Positions 9,354-17,782 of a DNA stretch of 64,000 nucleotides are shown piece by piece. Position 1 is the first letter of the stretch; every line of letters begins with the position of its first letter. Under the pieces are notes generated by a model. That model was given only the letters and a program-made list of their open reading frames with translations. It was not told where the DNA came from and ran no database searches. The stretch is from Shimia sediminis (lineage in GTDB: Bacteria; Pseudomonadota; Alphaproteobacteria; Rhodobacterales; Rhodobacteraceae), in NCBI RefSeq assembly GCF_003990645.1, contig NZ_RYZK01000002.1, positions 645,442 to 709,441 on the forward strand. Reading direction: 5' to 3'. The position numbers were made by a program, and so were the translations under genes.

Positions 9354-9941
9354 CTATTCTTTCGGCGCGTTGGCATTTCGACCTGCCAGAACGACACTGA
9401 CGGTATAGGCAACTTGTGGAGGAAGGCCTGCCATGACGCCGGCAGCGGCTTCGGGACTCATGCGGCCCAGGAACCCTGCGGCAAATTCGGGGTCCATTTG
9501 CTCGAACAAGGCAGCAGCCTCTTTCGGTTTCATCGATTCATAAACATTTGTGAGCCTGCTGAGGTCATCCTCGGCAGCTGTCTCTGCGATGGAAATCAAC
9601 GCGCGCAGTTCGTTTTCGGCGGCGGCCAACTCTTGCAAGCGGAGTTGGACTTCTTCGCCGGTTATCTCCAACGCCCTTGCCCGATCAATGATCTCCCGCT
9701 CGCGGGTCTCAATACGATCTTCGCGCTCTTTGAACACGGCCATCATGGCACGCAGGTCAGGCGCAGGCTCGCAAATCTGCTCAGACTCGGCCGTAGACAG
9801 GGTTTCTTGGCCGAAAGGGGTCTCTTTTGCAAGAACCTGACCCGCTTCACTTCCGATGCGCACAAGGGCAGATGCAATTAGGAAACCGGCCACAATCAGC
9901 AGGCTTCCGCGGATGGATCTCGGCCTCTTTTGTCGCGGCAT
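9354..9941 (-). CDS. MotE-like protein (MgtE-N-like domain)
   Basis: 195 residues: one N-terminal membrane anchor (residues 12-30), a coiled coil (about 70-125), then a C-terminal helical domain with the repeated pattern KPKEAAALFEQMDPEFAAGFLGRMSPEAAAGVMAGL typical of the MgtE intracellular N-domain. This matches MotE-type periplasmic motility proteins of alphaproteobacteria, described as chaperones of MotC in rhizobia. It overlaps the DUF6468-like gene by one base and lies 69 bases before motA. Assignment to MotE is by architecture and neighbourhood. Confidence 0.72.
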   Translation of the reverse strand: MPRQKRPRSIRGSLLIVAGFLIASALVRIGSEAGQVLAKETPFGQETLSTAESEQICEPAPDLRAMMAVFKEREDRIETREREIIDRARALEITGEEVQLRLQELAAAENELRALISIAETAAEDDLSRLTNVYESMKPKEAAALFEQMDPEFAAGFLGRMSPEAAAGVMAGLPPQVAYTVSVVLAGRNANAPKE

Positions 9942-10306
9942 CAGGCTGCTCCTGCCTCATCTCGGGGATGGCGCACGAAAACAGTTTCATCAGTGGGAAC
10001 CTGCCGCCGCGGCATCGGCTGATCCGGAATGTCATGCATGGATGCAACCAATAGCTCGAGCCGTTTGGCAACCGCTTCAGCACGGTTCGTAAGGTCCGTG
10101 AGCGTCTGCGCAGAGCTTCCCGCCGAGGTTTGAGCGATCTCCAGTGTTTTGGTCAGATCATCAACTTGGGCGGACAGAACCGCAACTGCCCCTCCCATTC
10201 CGGATTCCAGATCGTTAAATCGGGCAAGGCGTCGCGCGAGAACAAAGCAATAGATTGCCGCCCCAATCGCACCGGCCACCAACAAGATGTCTGCAATCAA
10301 CTCCAT
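9941..10306 (-). CDS. Small membrane-anchored flagellar-operon protein (DUF6468-like)
   Basis: 121 residues with a single N-terminal membrane helix (ADILLVAGAIGAAIYCFVLA), then a heptad-like helical segment with many Leu and Gln/Thr residues and a basic C-terminus. Small proteins of this layout occur next to fliL in alphaproteobacterial flagellar operons and are filed under DUF6468; that match is from memory and tentative. The ATG at 10306 has AAGG eight bases upstream; an in-frame GTG at 10321 that overlaps the fliL stop is the alternative. No biochemical role is known to me. Confidence 0.6.
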   Translation of the reverse strand: MELIADILLVAGAIGAAIYCFVLARRLARFNDLESGMGGAVAVLSAQVDDLTKTLEIAQTSAGSSAQTLTDLTNRAEAVAKRLELLVASMHDIPDQPMPRRQVPTDETVFVRHPRDEAGAA

Positions 10307-10317
10307 TTCCGATCCCT

Positions 10318-10827
10318 TCACGTCAGAACGAATTCCATTATCAACAAATCGCGCACACGGTCGTGCCCCGTTACGATCTGTATCCGCCGCAAAAGCTGTG
10401 CCCGCAGGATGACAAGCGCCGAAGGTTTTTCCAGATCCGACGGTTCGACCGCTCGGAGGTACCCGTTGAGCACGTCAACGACACGCGGCACCAGAGTTTC
10501 AACCTCTCTCTGATAATCCGGATTCACTTCTAGCTGTGCGGAAAACCGAACCAGGCGGGCATTTGCGCCTTGTGGTAGCGAAACGATAATCGGATCGATC
10601 TTAACAAAGGCCGGGGTGTCATCCGGCATTGCCGAGATTTTCCCGTCTTCTGTTTGCTCTTTTGGCGACTCACTGGCGAAAATCAGCCCGGAGTATACGG
10701 CAAAAAAGCCGCCCCCGGCCCCAATCAGCGCAAGGGCCAGCCCCAGGATCAACGGAACTCGCGAGCGCCTCTTTGGGATGTCCTCTGACGTTTCGTTTTC
10801 ACCCATGTTGATCTCATCCGGTTTCAC
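10318..10827 (-). CDS. fliL: Flagellar basal body protein FliL
   Basis: 169 residues: a short acidic cytoplasmic head, one membrane helix (about 25-48), then the FliL periplasmic domain (FVKIDPIIVSLPQGANARLVRFSAQLEV, ending RVRDLLIMEFVLT, the usual FliL terminus). FliL sits around the stators and supports torque. First gene of the long leftward operon. The start is GTG at 10827 with GGAG eight bases upstream; the ATG at 10806 is possible but lacks a site. A candidate CtrA-type dyad lies just upstream (10857-10871). Confidence 0.9.
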   Translation of the reverse strand: MKPDEINMGENETSEDIPKRRSRVPLILGLALALIGAGGGFFAVYSGLIFASESPKEQTEDGKISAMPDDTPAFVKIDPIIVSLPQGANARLVRFSAQLEVNPDYQREVETLVPRVVDVLNGYLRAVEPSDLEKPSALVILRAQLLRRIQIVTGHDRVRDLLIMEFVLT

Positions 10828-10856
10828 ACTTGCTCCGCGAAATTAACCGACAGGGA

Positions 10857-10871
10857 CTAACCGATTGTTAA
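10857..10871. promoter_or_regulatory. Candidate CtrA-type dyad between fliL and fliF
   Basis: CTAACCGATTGTTAA reads as CTAA-N7-TTAA, one base from the TTAA-N7-TTAA site bound by the alphaproteobacterial regulator CtrA. It sits 30 bases upstream of the fliL start and about 60 bases upstream of fliF, in the only intergenic gap from which both flagellar operons diverge. A second TTAACCGA lies at 10843-10850, spaced by 15 bases from the related CTAACCGA at 10857. Confidence 0.45.
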
Positions 10872-10933
10872 GGCTGATAGACGAAAGATGAGTCCAACGC
10901 TCGGCAGAATGTCGAACGACCAGGAGGGCACGT

Positions 10934-12529
10934 GTGAAACAGCTTTTGGATCTTTGGGCATCGCTTGAGCTCCGGCGCAAAGTGATTCTGATAACGGCCG
11001 CCCTAGCTGTCTTTGGGTCGGTTCTGGCCATGGCCAGGCTGGCGGCGACGCCCAGCATGTCGTTGCTCTATAGCGGCCTTGAAAACGGGCAAGCCGGAGA
11101 AGTCGTCCGGGCACTCGAACAAAAAGGCGTTGTATATGAGGTCCGCGGTGGGGCGATTTACGTCGAACACTCCTCTCGAGACGAATTGCGTATGACTTTG
11201 GCCAGCGAAGGTCTGCCCGCCAACACGACGCGAGGATACGAGCTGCTGGATTCCTTGTCGGGATTTGGAACCACCTCGCAGATGTTTGACGCGGCCTATT
11301 GGCGCGCAAAAGAGGGCGAGCTGGCCCGCACAATTGTGGGAAGCAGAAACATTTTGTCCGCACGGGTTCATATTGCTCAGACCAGCAGCAATCCCTTTCT
11401 ACCAACGGGCCAAGCCACGGCTTCAGTCACTGTAACGTCAATGGTGGGCACGGTTTCGGGTGCTCAGGCGCGTGCATTTCGATACCTTGTGGCCTCGGCC
11501 GTCGCGGGAATGTCTCCGGATGATGTGACCGTCATAGACGGAACATCTGGTCTGGTTGGTGCAGGCGAAGACCCCAATGCCAGTTCGACCGCCTCTGATC
11601 GCAGTACGGAGTTGCGTGAAAGTGTTACGCGACTACTCGAGGCTCGTGTCGGGCGCGGAAACGCGGTTGTTGAACTGACGATTGAGCCGGTCACAGAAAG
11701 TGAATCCATCGTCGAACGCGTGTTTGACCCAAAGGGGCGCGTCGCGATCAGCACCGACACAGAGGAACGCAGCACAAGCTCGCGCGGAACGGGCGGCAGC
11801 GTAACCGTGGCATCGAACCTACCCGACGGCGAAGCCAATGCAGGTGCCGATTCTTCAAACGAAGACAGCGAAACCCGCGAAAGGGTGAATTACGAAGTTT
11901 CGGAAACCCAGAGGGAAATTACCCGCGAACCCGGGGCAATCAAGAGAATTACCGTGGCCGTTCTGGTTAACGCGACTCAAACTGTTGGACCTGAAGGGAC
12001 TTCGGAGACGCAGCCAAGGGCAGAAGACGAGCTTGCCGAGCTGCGCGAGCTTGTACAGTCAGCCATCGGTTTCAGCTCCGATAGAGGAGATGTGGTAACG
12101 CTCAAATCGATGCCGTTTGAAGCCATCAATCCCGCTGGAACAGCCTTTGCGCCGTCGTTTTGGTCGAATCTCAGCCTCAATCTGATGTCCCTCCTGCAGC
12201 TTGGCGTTTTGGCCGTGGTCGCTATTGTTCTTGGACTTTTTGTCGTCAAGCCATTGCTTCTACGCCCTCCGACTTTACCCTCGGCTGCGCAGATCTCGCG
12301 GGCGGGTCTGGCAGCCGACCCACCCACGATTCCGATTGATGGTGAAATCGATCCAGAGACGCCTTTGCTCAATCAGGACAACACAGTTACCGCCTTGCCA
12401 GTTGATCCTTCAAACACGCCGGATCTTACGGATCCCGTAGACCGTCTTCGGGCGTTGATTATCGAACGTCAGGACGAAACGGTCGATATCCTGCGCAGCT
12501 GGCTGGAAGATCGAAAGGAGGCGACCTGA
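10934..12529 (+). CDS. fliF: Flagellar MS-ring protein FliF
   Basis: 531-residue inner-membrane ring protein on which the basal body is built. N-terminal helix (residues 16-36), then the YscJ/FliF ring-building domains: PSMSLLYSGLENGQAGEVV and the block GSRNILSARVHIAQTSSNPF are family hallmarks. A low-complexity Thr/Ser/Glu region spans about 270-330, and a second membrane helix about 415-440, followed by the short FliG-binding tail (DPVDRLRALIIERQDETVDILRSW). Start is GTG with AGGAGG seven bases upstream. Stop and the next start share one base (TGATG). Confidence 0.96.
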   Translation: MKQLLDLWASLELRRKVILITAALAVFGSVLAMARLAATPSMSLLYSGLENGQAGEVVRALEQKGVVYEVRGGAIYVEHSSRDELRMTLASEGLPANTTRGYELLDSLSGFGTTSQMFDAAYWRAKEGELARTIVGSRNILSARVHIAQTSSNPFLPTGQATASVTVTSMVGTVSGAQARAFRYLVASAVAGMSPDDVTVIDGTSGLVGAGEDPNASSTASDRSTELRESVTRLLEARVGRGNAVVELTIEPVTESESIVERVFDPKGRVAISTDTEERSTSSRGTGGSVTVASNLPDGEANAGADSSNEDSETRERVNYEVSETQREITREPGAIKRITVAVLVNATQTVGPEGTSETQPRAEDELAELRELVQSAIGFSSDRGDVVTLKSMPFEAINPAGTAFAPSFWSNLSLNLMSLLQLGVLAVVAIVLGLFVVKPLLLRPPTLPSAAQISRAGLAADPPTIPIDGEIDPETPLLNQDNTVTALPVDPSNTPDLTDPVDRLRALIIERQDETVDILRSWLEDRKEAT

Positions 12530-13119
12530 TGTCGATTCATCACTTGTTGGAAGACTTTGCGCCGGTGCTGGAAGCACAAAATGAAACTCCGGCGGAAGCG
12601 CAAAGCAGAGACATGCTTGAAGCATTCGAGCAGGGGTACAAGGCCGGATGGGAGGACGCTATTCGCGCCAAAACCGACGAACTGACAAGCGTTTCGTCGG
12701 ATCTTGCGCGCAATCTTCAGGACATGTCTTTTACCTTTCACGAAGCGCGTGCGGCAATGTTGGCAGACATCGCACCCATTCTGGAACAAATCGTCACCAA
12801 GGCGATCCCACCGCTGGCTCATGAGGCGCTTGGGCTACAGATTGTCGAGCAGCTTACTGAGCTTGCAAATGAACAAGACCCCGCAGACGTCGAGATACGC
12901 GTCTCTCCAGGTGATGAGCCGGCTGTGCAAGCCTTGCTGCCCGAGTACCTGACATTTCCCGTTACTGTTCTTGCAGATTCACAAGTGGCCAAGGGCCAAT
13001 GCCAAATAAGGTTTGGTGTTATTGAGCGCCAAATCGATGTTGAAGACGTCGTCCAAAACCTGTCTCAGGCGCTGGCCGGGTTCGTTCATCAATCCCAAAG
13101 AGAGGTGGTCAATGGCTGA
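12529..13119 (+). CDS. fliH: FliH-like flagellar assembly protein
   Basis: 196 residues, helical and acidic, with the pattern FEQGYKAGWEDA near residue 40 (G-x-x-x-G spacing typical of FliH/YscL stalks) and a C-terminal globular half (EIRVSPGDEPAVQALL). FliH is the regulator/stator of the export ATPase FliI. Sequence identity in the family is low, so this rests on pattern, size and the position between fliF and fliN. It overlaps fliF by one base and fliN by eight bases. FliG and FliI are not encoded here. Confidence 0.7.
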   Translation: MSIHHLLEDFAPVLEAQNETPAEAQSRDMLEAFEQGYKAGWEDAIRAKTDELTSVSSDLARNLQDMSFTFHEARAAMLADIAPILEQIVTKAIPPLAHEALGLQIVEQLTELANEQDPADVEIRVSPGDEPAVQALLPEYLTFPVTVLADSQVAKGQCQIRFGVIERQIDVEDVVQNLSQALAGFVHQSQREVVNG

Positions 13120-13390
13120 GTCCGAAACCCCAACCCGAGATAACCCATTCACCAACGTGCCCATTGAAGTCATCGTATCAGTAGGCCGCGCCCGACCGCT
13201 GATCGGAGAGCTTCTGGAGCTTGGTGAAAACGCAATTCTCTCGCTTGATAAAAAGGTCGACGATCCGGTTGAGCTGTATGTCGGCGATCGTCTGATTGCA
13301 CGTGGCGAACTCGAAGAACTTGGTGAGAGCAAAAACGGTCAACTGGCTGTTCGACTGACCGAAATCGCCGAATTTCCCAGCGGATTGTAA
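13112..13390 (+). CDS. fliN: Flagellar motor switch protein FliN
   Basis: 92-residue C-ring subunit. The whole protein is essentially one SpoA/FliN domain: VPIEVIVSVGRARPLIGELLELGENAILSLDKKVDDPVELYVGDRLIARGEL, with the usual IEV-VxxG and VxLYVG blocks. The ATG at 13112 is chosen because AGAGGTGG precedes it and because the open frame upstream reads through fliH in another phase. It overlaps the fliH stop by eight bases and shares one base with the fliP start (TAATG). Confidence 0.92.
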   Translation: MAESETPTRDNPFTNVPIEVIVSVGRARPLIGELLELGENAILSLDKKVDDPVELYVGDRLIARGELEELGESKNGQLAVRLTEIAEFPSGL

Positions 13391-14127
13391 TGTCACGCCT
13401 ATGGACGATACTTGGGGTGGCGCTGATATGCTTTGCCCTGCCCAACACAGGGTTCGCTCAGGAAATGTCACTTTCTCTGGGCGATGGAGAAAATTCCCTG
13501 ACCGCACGGGGTATCCAGCTTTTTGTGCTGATTACTTTGCTCAGCCTGGCACCTGGTCTGGCGATCATGATCACGTGTTTCCCTTTCATCGTTACGGTTC
13601 TGTCCATTTTGCGGCAGGCGATTGGGCTTCAACAATCACCCCCAAACCTGCTGATTGTTAGCCTTGCTCTGTTTCTCAGCTACTTTGTCATGGAGCCTGT
13701 TTTTACGACCGCTTGGGAAAACGGAATCTCCCCTCTCTTGAATGAAACGTTGACCGTGGAAGAGGCTTTCCCACGCACTTTAGAGCCTTTCCGCGTATTT
13801 ATGACGTCTCGCGTAGATCCCGACACATTCCATTCGATGGCCGCGCTTCGCCCGGAAGGGGCTGTATCCCACATCAGCCCAGAGGCTCCCCTGTCCGTGC
13901 TTATTCCCAGCTTTCTTCTTTCGGAGATTGCCCGTGCGTTTCAGATCGGGTTCCTGGTGTTTCTGCCTTTCTTGATCATTGATCTGGTTGTGGCCGCCAT
14001 ACTGATGTCGATGGGTATGATGATGGTACCTCCGGCAATTGTATCACTGCCCTTCAAGCTGGCCTTTTTTGTCATTGCTGATGGCTGGAGCTTGATCGCA
14101 GGAAGTCTGGTCAGAGGTTACTTTTAG
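13390..14127 (+). CDS. fliP: Flagellar export gate protein FliP
   Basis: 245 residues with a cleavable signal peptide (about residues 1-23, ALPNTGFA) and four membrane segments. Hallmarks include the stretch PGLAIMITCFPFIVTVLSILRQAIGLQQSPPN and the C-terminal LIIDLVVAAILMSMGMMMVPPAIVSLPFKL. FliP forms the core of the export gate with FliQ and FliR. Last gene of the rightward fliF run. The 73 bases to the convergent flgI contain no convincing terminator. Confidence 0.95.
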   Translation: MSRLWTILGVALICFALPNTGFAQEMSLSLGDGENSLTARGIQLFVLITLLSLAPGLAIMITCFPFIVTVLSILRQAIGLQQSPPNLLIVSLALFLSYFVMEPVFTTAWENGISPLLNETLTVEEAFPRTLEPFRVFMTSRVDPDTFHSMAALRPEGAVSHISPEAPLSVLIPSFLLSEIARAFQIGFLVFLPFLIIDLVVAAILMSMGMMMVPPAIVSLPFKLAFFVIADGWSLIAGSLVRGYF

Positions 14128-14200
14128 AGAGATTTGTTACACTAAAGTACACGGGTTCTGCTTGCAAAGTGATGCTGTCCAACCCGGGACCGCCGCAGTT

Positions 14201-15304
14201 TCATCGCACAACAAACTCTGCATGCAATGCACCAGCCGCTTTGATGCTTTTGAGAATATCGATCATGTCGCGGGGCGACACGCCCAGCGCATTCAAACCT
14301 GCGATGACCTCACTCAATGACGTGCCGCCTGCGACCTCAGCGAGGCCCGTTCCCTCATCTTCTTCAATTTCAGCATTCGTGCGCGGAACCACGACAGTCC
14401 GCCCATCTGCAAATGGGTTCGGTTGAATAGCCAGCGGCGTTTCATCTATCCGAAGCGTCAAACTACCCTGAGACACTGCAACCCGCGAAATGCGAACATC
14501 TTCCCCCATCACGATTGTCCCAGACCGTTGATCCACGACGACTCGCGCGCGGCGCTCAGGCTGGATCTGAATGTTCTCAAGTTGGCCAATCGCATGTGCT
14601 GCAGACGGTGCCTGAGTTGAGGCTATGTCAAGCTCGACAGTACCTGCATCCATCATCAGCGCAACGCGCCTGCCAAAGTTCTTGTTGATCGCCTGTTCGA
14701 TCCGGGCTGCCGTCGTGAAATCAGGCTCTCGAAGCGCAATCCTGAGGCGTTTCAAAGTACGAAAGTCGAAATCGACCTCTCTTTCCACACGGGCCCCCGA
14801 AGGGATAACGCCAGCAGTTGGCACCCCTTCTGTCACCGAAGAAGCATCACCTTCGGCCACCGCACCACCAGCAATGATCGTTCCCTGTGCCACGGCATAG
14901 ATATCTCCGTCAGCAGCGTTGAGGGGAGTCATTACCAAGGTGCCGCCCAAAAGGCTCTTTGCGTCCCCAATGGCCGAAACGGTTACGTCAATGCGCCCAC
15001 CGACCCTGGAGAATGGCGGGAGCTCTGCCGTCACCAAAACAGCTGCAACATTTTTTGGCCGAAACTGTTCACCAGAAACATTCACGCCCAGGCGCTCGAG
15101 AATGTTTGACATGATCTCTTCGGTAAATGGCGCGTTTCTCAGACCGTCCCCAGTGCCATTCAAACCCACGATGAGGCCATACCCAACAAGATCATTGCCT
15201 CGTACACCGTCAAACTCCACGAGATCCTTGATCCGGACCTGGTTGGCTGAAACGTGGCTGGCAAAAACCAGAAAGATTAGACTGATTGTTAGTTTTCTGA
15301 GCAT
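14201..15304 (-). CDS. flgI: Flagellar P-ring protein FlgI
   Basis: 367-residue periplasmic ring protein with a signal peptide (MLRKLTISLIFLVFASHVSA). The mature part starts RIKDLVEFDGVRGNDLVGYGLIVGLNGTGDGLRN, an unmistakable FlgI block, and ends with the family's MIDILKSIKAAGALHAEFVV. Length is normal. It follows flgL by four bases and closes the flgE-flgK-flgL-flgI leftward run. The chaperone FlgA and the L-ring partner flgH are separate; flgH lies at the left edge of the window. Confidence 0.96.
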   Translation of the reverse strand: MLRKLTISLIFLVFASHVSANQVRIKDLVEFDGVRGNDLVGYGLIVGLNGTGDGLRNAPFTEEIMSNILERLGVNVSGEQFRPKNVAAVLVTAELPPFSRVGGRIDVTVSAIGDAKSLLGGTLVMTPLNAADGDIYAVAQGTIIAGGAVAEGDASSVTEGVPTAGVIPSGARVEREVDFDFRTLKRLRIALREPDFTTAARIEQAINKNFGRRVALMMDAGTVELDIASTQAPSAAHAIGQLENIQIQPERRARVVVDQRSGTIVMGEDVRISRVAVSQGSLTLRIDETPLAIQPNPFADGRTVVVPRTNAEIEEDEGTGLAEVAGGTSLSEVIAGLNALGVSPRDMIDILKSIKAAGALHAEFVVR

Positions 15305-15308
15305 AAAA

Positions 15309-16304
15309 TCACCTGAGGAAGGACGTCAAAGACAACCCGGACAGGCGCGCAGTGACAGTGTAAAGGGCTTCGAGTTGTAGGCGTGTGCTCTCAAGGGCGG
15401 TTGCAGTCTCAAAAGGGTCGCTGGAGATGATTTCCGAATGGGCAATTTCCAGTGCAGATTTTTGGGCAAGGTTTTTTGCCTCCGCGGCTTCGATCCGCTC
15501 CTGAACTACGCCCAAATCAGCCCGGAGCCCGGTCACTGCGTCTTGCGCGGCCATTAACCCTTCACCCGCAGAATTCAGCAGCTCTCGAGACTGGGTTTCA
15601 TTTAACCCGGGGATTTCTGTCGCCATGGCTGCAATCGCCGTTTCGGCCAACAAATCTACGATCGCGCTGGACCCGGCGTTCAGGTCCGAGCTCACCAAAA
15701 CCCCTTCAGAAACCTGGGAATCAATCGAAGCATTGTTGCCAAGGTAGCCATCGCTTTCGAACCCTGCCCCCCCAAACCACATTTCAATGGCATCACGGGC
15801 CTGTTGCGCGGTGGCCGCGCCGGCAACCTCCGCTTGCAGGTGAGTCAAAATGTCGTCCGCCGGCGCCAACGCCGGCCTGTCAGTCGCTGTTCCGGCAAAC
15901 AGGCTCTTGTTGTTGATCGATGTGTTCATTGACGAAACAAGGTCTTGAAATGCGGCCTTGGCTTTTGAAGTCAGTGAAGGAAGCGTTTGTTGAGTGGCGC
16001 TGACCGACAACAAAAGGTCGGACGCCAGGGATTGTGAGTTTTCTTGCACTTTTTCCAGAGTGGATTGACGTGCTTCCGAGAACAAAGCCGCCTCGGCCGT
16101 ACCTTGGGCGAAACCTGCAAGCAACCTCTCCGAACGGGCAATGTCACCCAGCAGAGAGTATCCGCCTGTTACCGGATGGGCGACATCGGCTTTGCGCCCG
16201 CTGGCGAGCTCATCGGTCAGACGATCAAGCTGAGCATTCAGTGTCGTATGTTGACGGCTAAGCGCGAGATGCCGTGCCAGATCACCAATTCCGGAAAATG
16301 TCAT
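15309..16304 (-). CDS. flgL: Hook-filament junction protein FlgL
   Basis: 331 residues with the flagellin-like N-terminal helical domain (LARHLALSRQHTTLNAQLDRLTDELASG) and C-terminal helix (ETATALESTRLQLEALYTVTARLSGLSLTSFLR), as in hook-associated protein 3. The ATG at 16304 lies one base after the flgK stop; upstream frame extension is inside flgK. The order flgE-flgK-flgL-flgI suggests a single transcript for hook and junction proteins plus P-ring. Confidence 0.88.
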   Translation of the reverse strand: MTFSGIGDLARHLALSRQHTTLNAQLDRLTDELASGRKADVAHPVTGGYSLLGDIARSERLLAGFAQGTAEAALFSEARQSTLEKVQENSQSLASDLLLSVSATQQTLPSLTSKAKAAFQDLVSSMNTSINNKSLFAGTATDRPALAPADDILTHLQAEVAGAATAQQARDAIEMWFGGAGFESDGYLGNNASIDSQVSEGVLVSSDLNAGSSAIVDLLAETAIAAMATEIPGLNETQSRELLNSAGEGLMAAQDAVTGLRADLGVVQERIEAAEAKNLAQKSALEIAHSEIISSDPFETATALESTRLQLEALYTVTARLSGLSLTSFLR

Positions 16305-16305
16305 G

Positions 16306-17757
16306 TCAAAGTCCCAACAAGGTTTCCATGAGTTCATCCACAACCTGAATGACACGCGCGTTTGCTGCGTAGGTTTGTTCGATCAAGAGCAGGCGCTGCA
16401 TCTCTTGGTCAGTGTCAACGCCCTGCGCCATTTCCTGTTCCTGAAGAGCTCCAAGGCGCGCCGAGGAAAACGCCACGCTGTCCTCTTGGGAAACGCGTTG
16501 CGCCCCCACGACAGAGGCAAGCTGGGACGCAAACGCATGGACCGAGTATGCGCCACCCAAATGCGTCGCATCAGCCAGCGATGTCGCACCGGCCATTTGA
16601 TCCTTCATGGCCAAAAGCAAAGTCGTATCAGAGGCTGCGCCGGGGGCAACGGCACCCAGACCATCACGTAATCGCCACATTTCGGTGGTTTGAGATGCAT
16701 CTGCCAAGGCATTGATGGAAAGGCGACCACTCAGGCCGGTTGCGTCTGTCCCTGAGAACGCCGCCCCCGCATCCGTGAACAAACCGGCTGCACCGGGGGC
16801 AAGGGTTGGATCCATGGCAGTGCTTTGAAACCGCTCGACAAGGTCTCTTGCCATGGCATCCAGATCTGATTGCAGCGACACGCCAAGCTTGTCGCGTATC
16901 TCGAATTCAGCCGCCAACAGGCCGCCACCAAGTGCCCCATCGGCCCTGGTGTCAATTGTTTTGCCGTTAACTGAGAGCGGAGAAAGCATACCGCCGTCGA
17001 GTGTGGTGTGTGCTGTTATCGCGTTAGAAGCTGTAAAGCTGAGCACCGCAGCTTTGCCGTCAACCAAGGCTGCACCACCGGTCGAGTAGACCCCGATCTG
17101 CCCATTGTCACGAGGCATGATGCGAACAGGTATTATGGTTGCCACACTGTCCAACGCCAATTGCCTTTGGTCCACCAATGCCGACGTGTCCTGGCGATTG
17201 GCCGATGCTTGGACGATTGCCACATTGAGGCGCTCAATCTTTTGCAGGTTGGCGTTCACTGAGCCAATCAAATCCGAGATGTTCTGATCGGCCTGTTTGC
17301 GCGCAGACTGAATGCCGTCTGACAGGTTGTTGAAGGTATCTGTAAGAGCCTTTGCTGCGTACGAAACCGCCTGCAGTCGTTCGTTGGCGCTCGGCATGCT
17401 TGCTGCGGCAATCAGGCTGGTCTCGAACTCGGCAACTTGGAACGCCAGAGAGCCTGGTTCGCTAGGAATGCCGATGTTTTTTTCCATTGTTTCAAAAAAA
17501 CCCAACATGCGCTGGGCATTGGCGTCCTGTCCTTCCGCCAGCCGGCGATCTGCGAGTACAACCGGATCGGACCGGCGGACAATGCCGTCGATACCCACAC
17601 CTCCGGAACCGTATTGACCGCGAGAAGACAGTGCGACACTTCGGTGTCCATAGCCTTCGGTCATCGCGTTGGCGATGTTGGTCGAGACGACCTCGGCCGA
17701 GCGCGAGGCCGCTGTAAGACCCGAAATCGCGTTGGAAAGCGCTCCTGAAATACTCAT
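16306..17757 (-). CDS. flgK: Hook-associated protein FlgK
   Basis: 483 residues. The N-terminus (SISGALSNAISGLTAASRSAEVVSTNIANAMTEGYGHRSV) has the flagellar rod/hook family signature with the conserved N-I-A-N, and the C-terminus ends with the matching coiled-coil helix (LLLIEQTYAANARVIQVVDELMETLLGL). Size is at the short end for FlgK (often 450-650 in this group). One base separates it from flgL, and it is 25 bases after flgE. Confidence 0.93.
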   Translation of the reverse strand: MSISGALSNAISGLTAASRSAEVVSTNIANAMTEGYGHRSVALSSRGQYGSGGVGIDGIVRRSDPVVLADRRLAEGQDANAQRMLGFFETMEKNIGIPSEPGSLAFQVAEFETSLIAAASMPSANERLQAVSYAAKALTDTFNNLSDGIQSARKQADQNISDLIGSVNANLQKIERLNVAIVQASANRQDTSALVDQRQLALDSVATIIPVRIMPRDNGQIGVYSTGGAALVDGKAAVLSFTASNAITAHTTLDGGMLSPLSVNGKTIDTRADGALGGGLLAAEFEIRDKLGVSLQSDLDAMARDLVERFQSTAMDPTLAPGAAGLFTDAGAAFSGTDATGLSGRLSINALADASQTTEMWRLRDGLGAVAPGAASDTTLLLAMKDQMAGATSLADATHLGGAYSVHAFASQLASVVGAQRVSQEDSVAFSSARLGALQEQEMAQGVDTDQEMQRLLLIEQTYAANARVIQVVDELMETLLGL

Positions 17758-17782
17758 GATGCCATGTCCTCAGGACCCGGTA

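Noticed and set aside
14128-14200. Terminator between fliP and flgI
   Set aside because: Only a 6-bp CGGGTT/AACCCG pairing over a long loop; no T-run.
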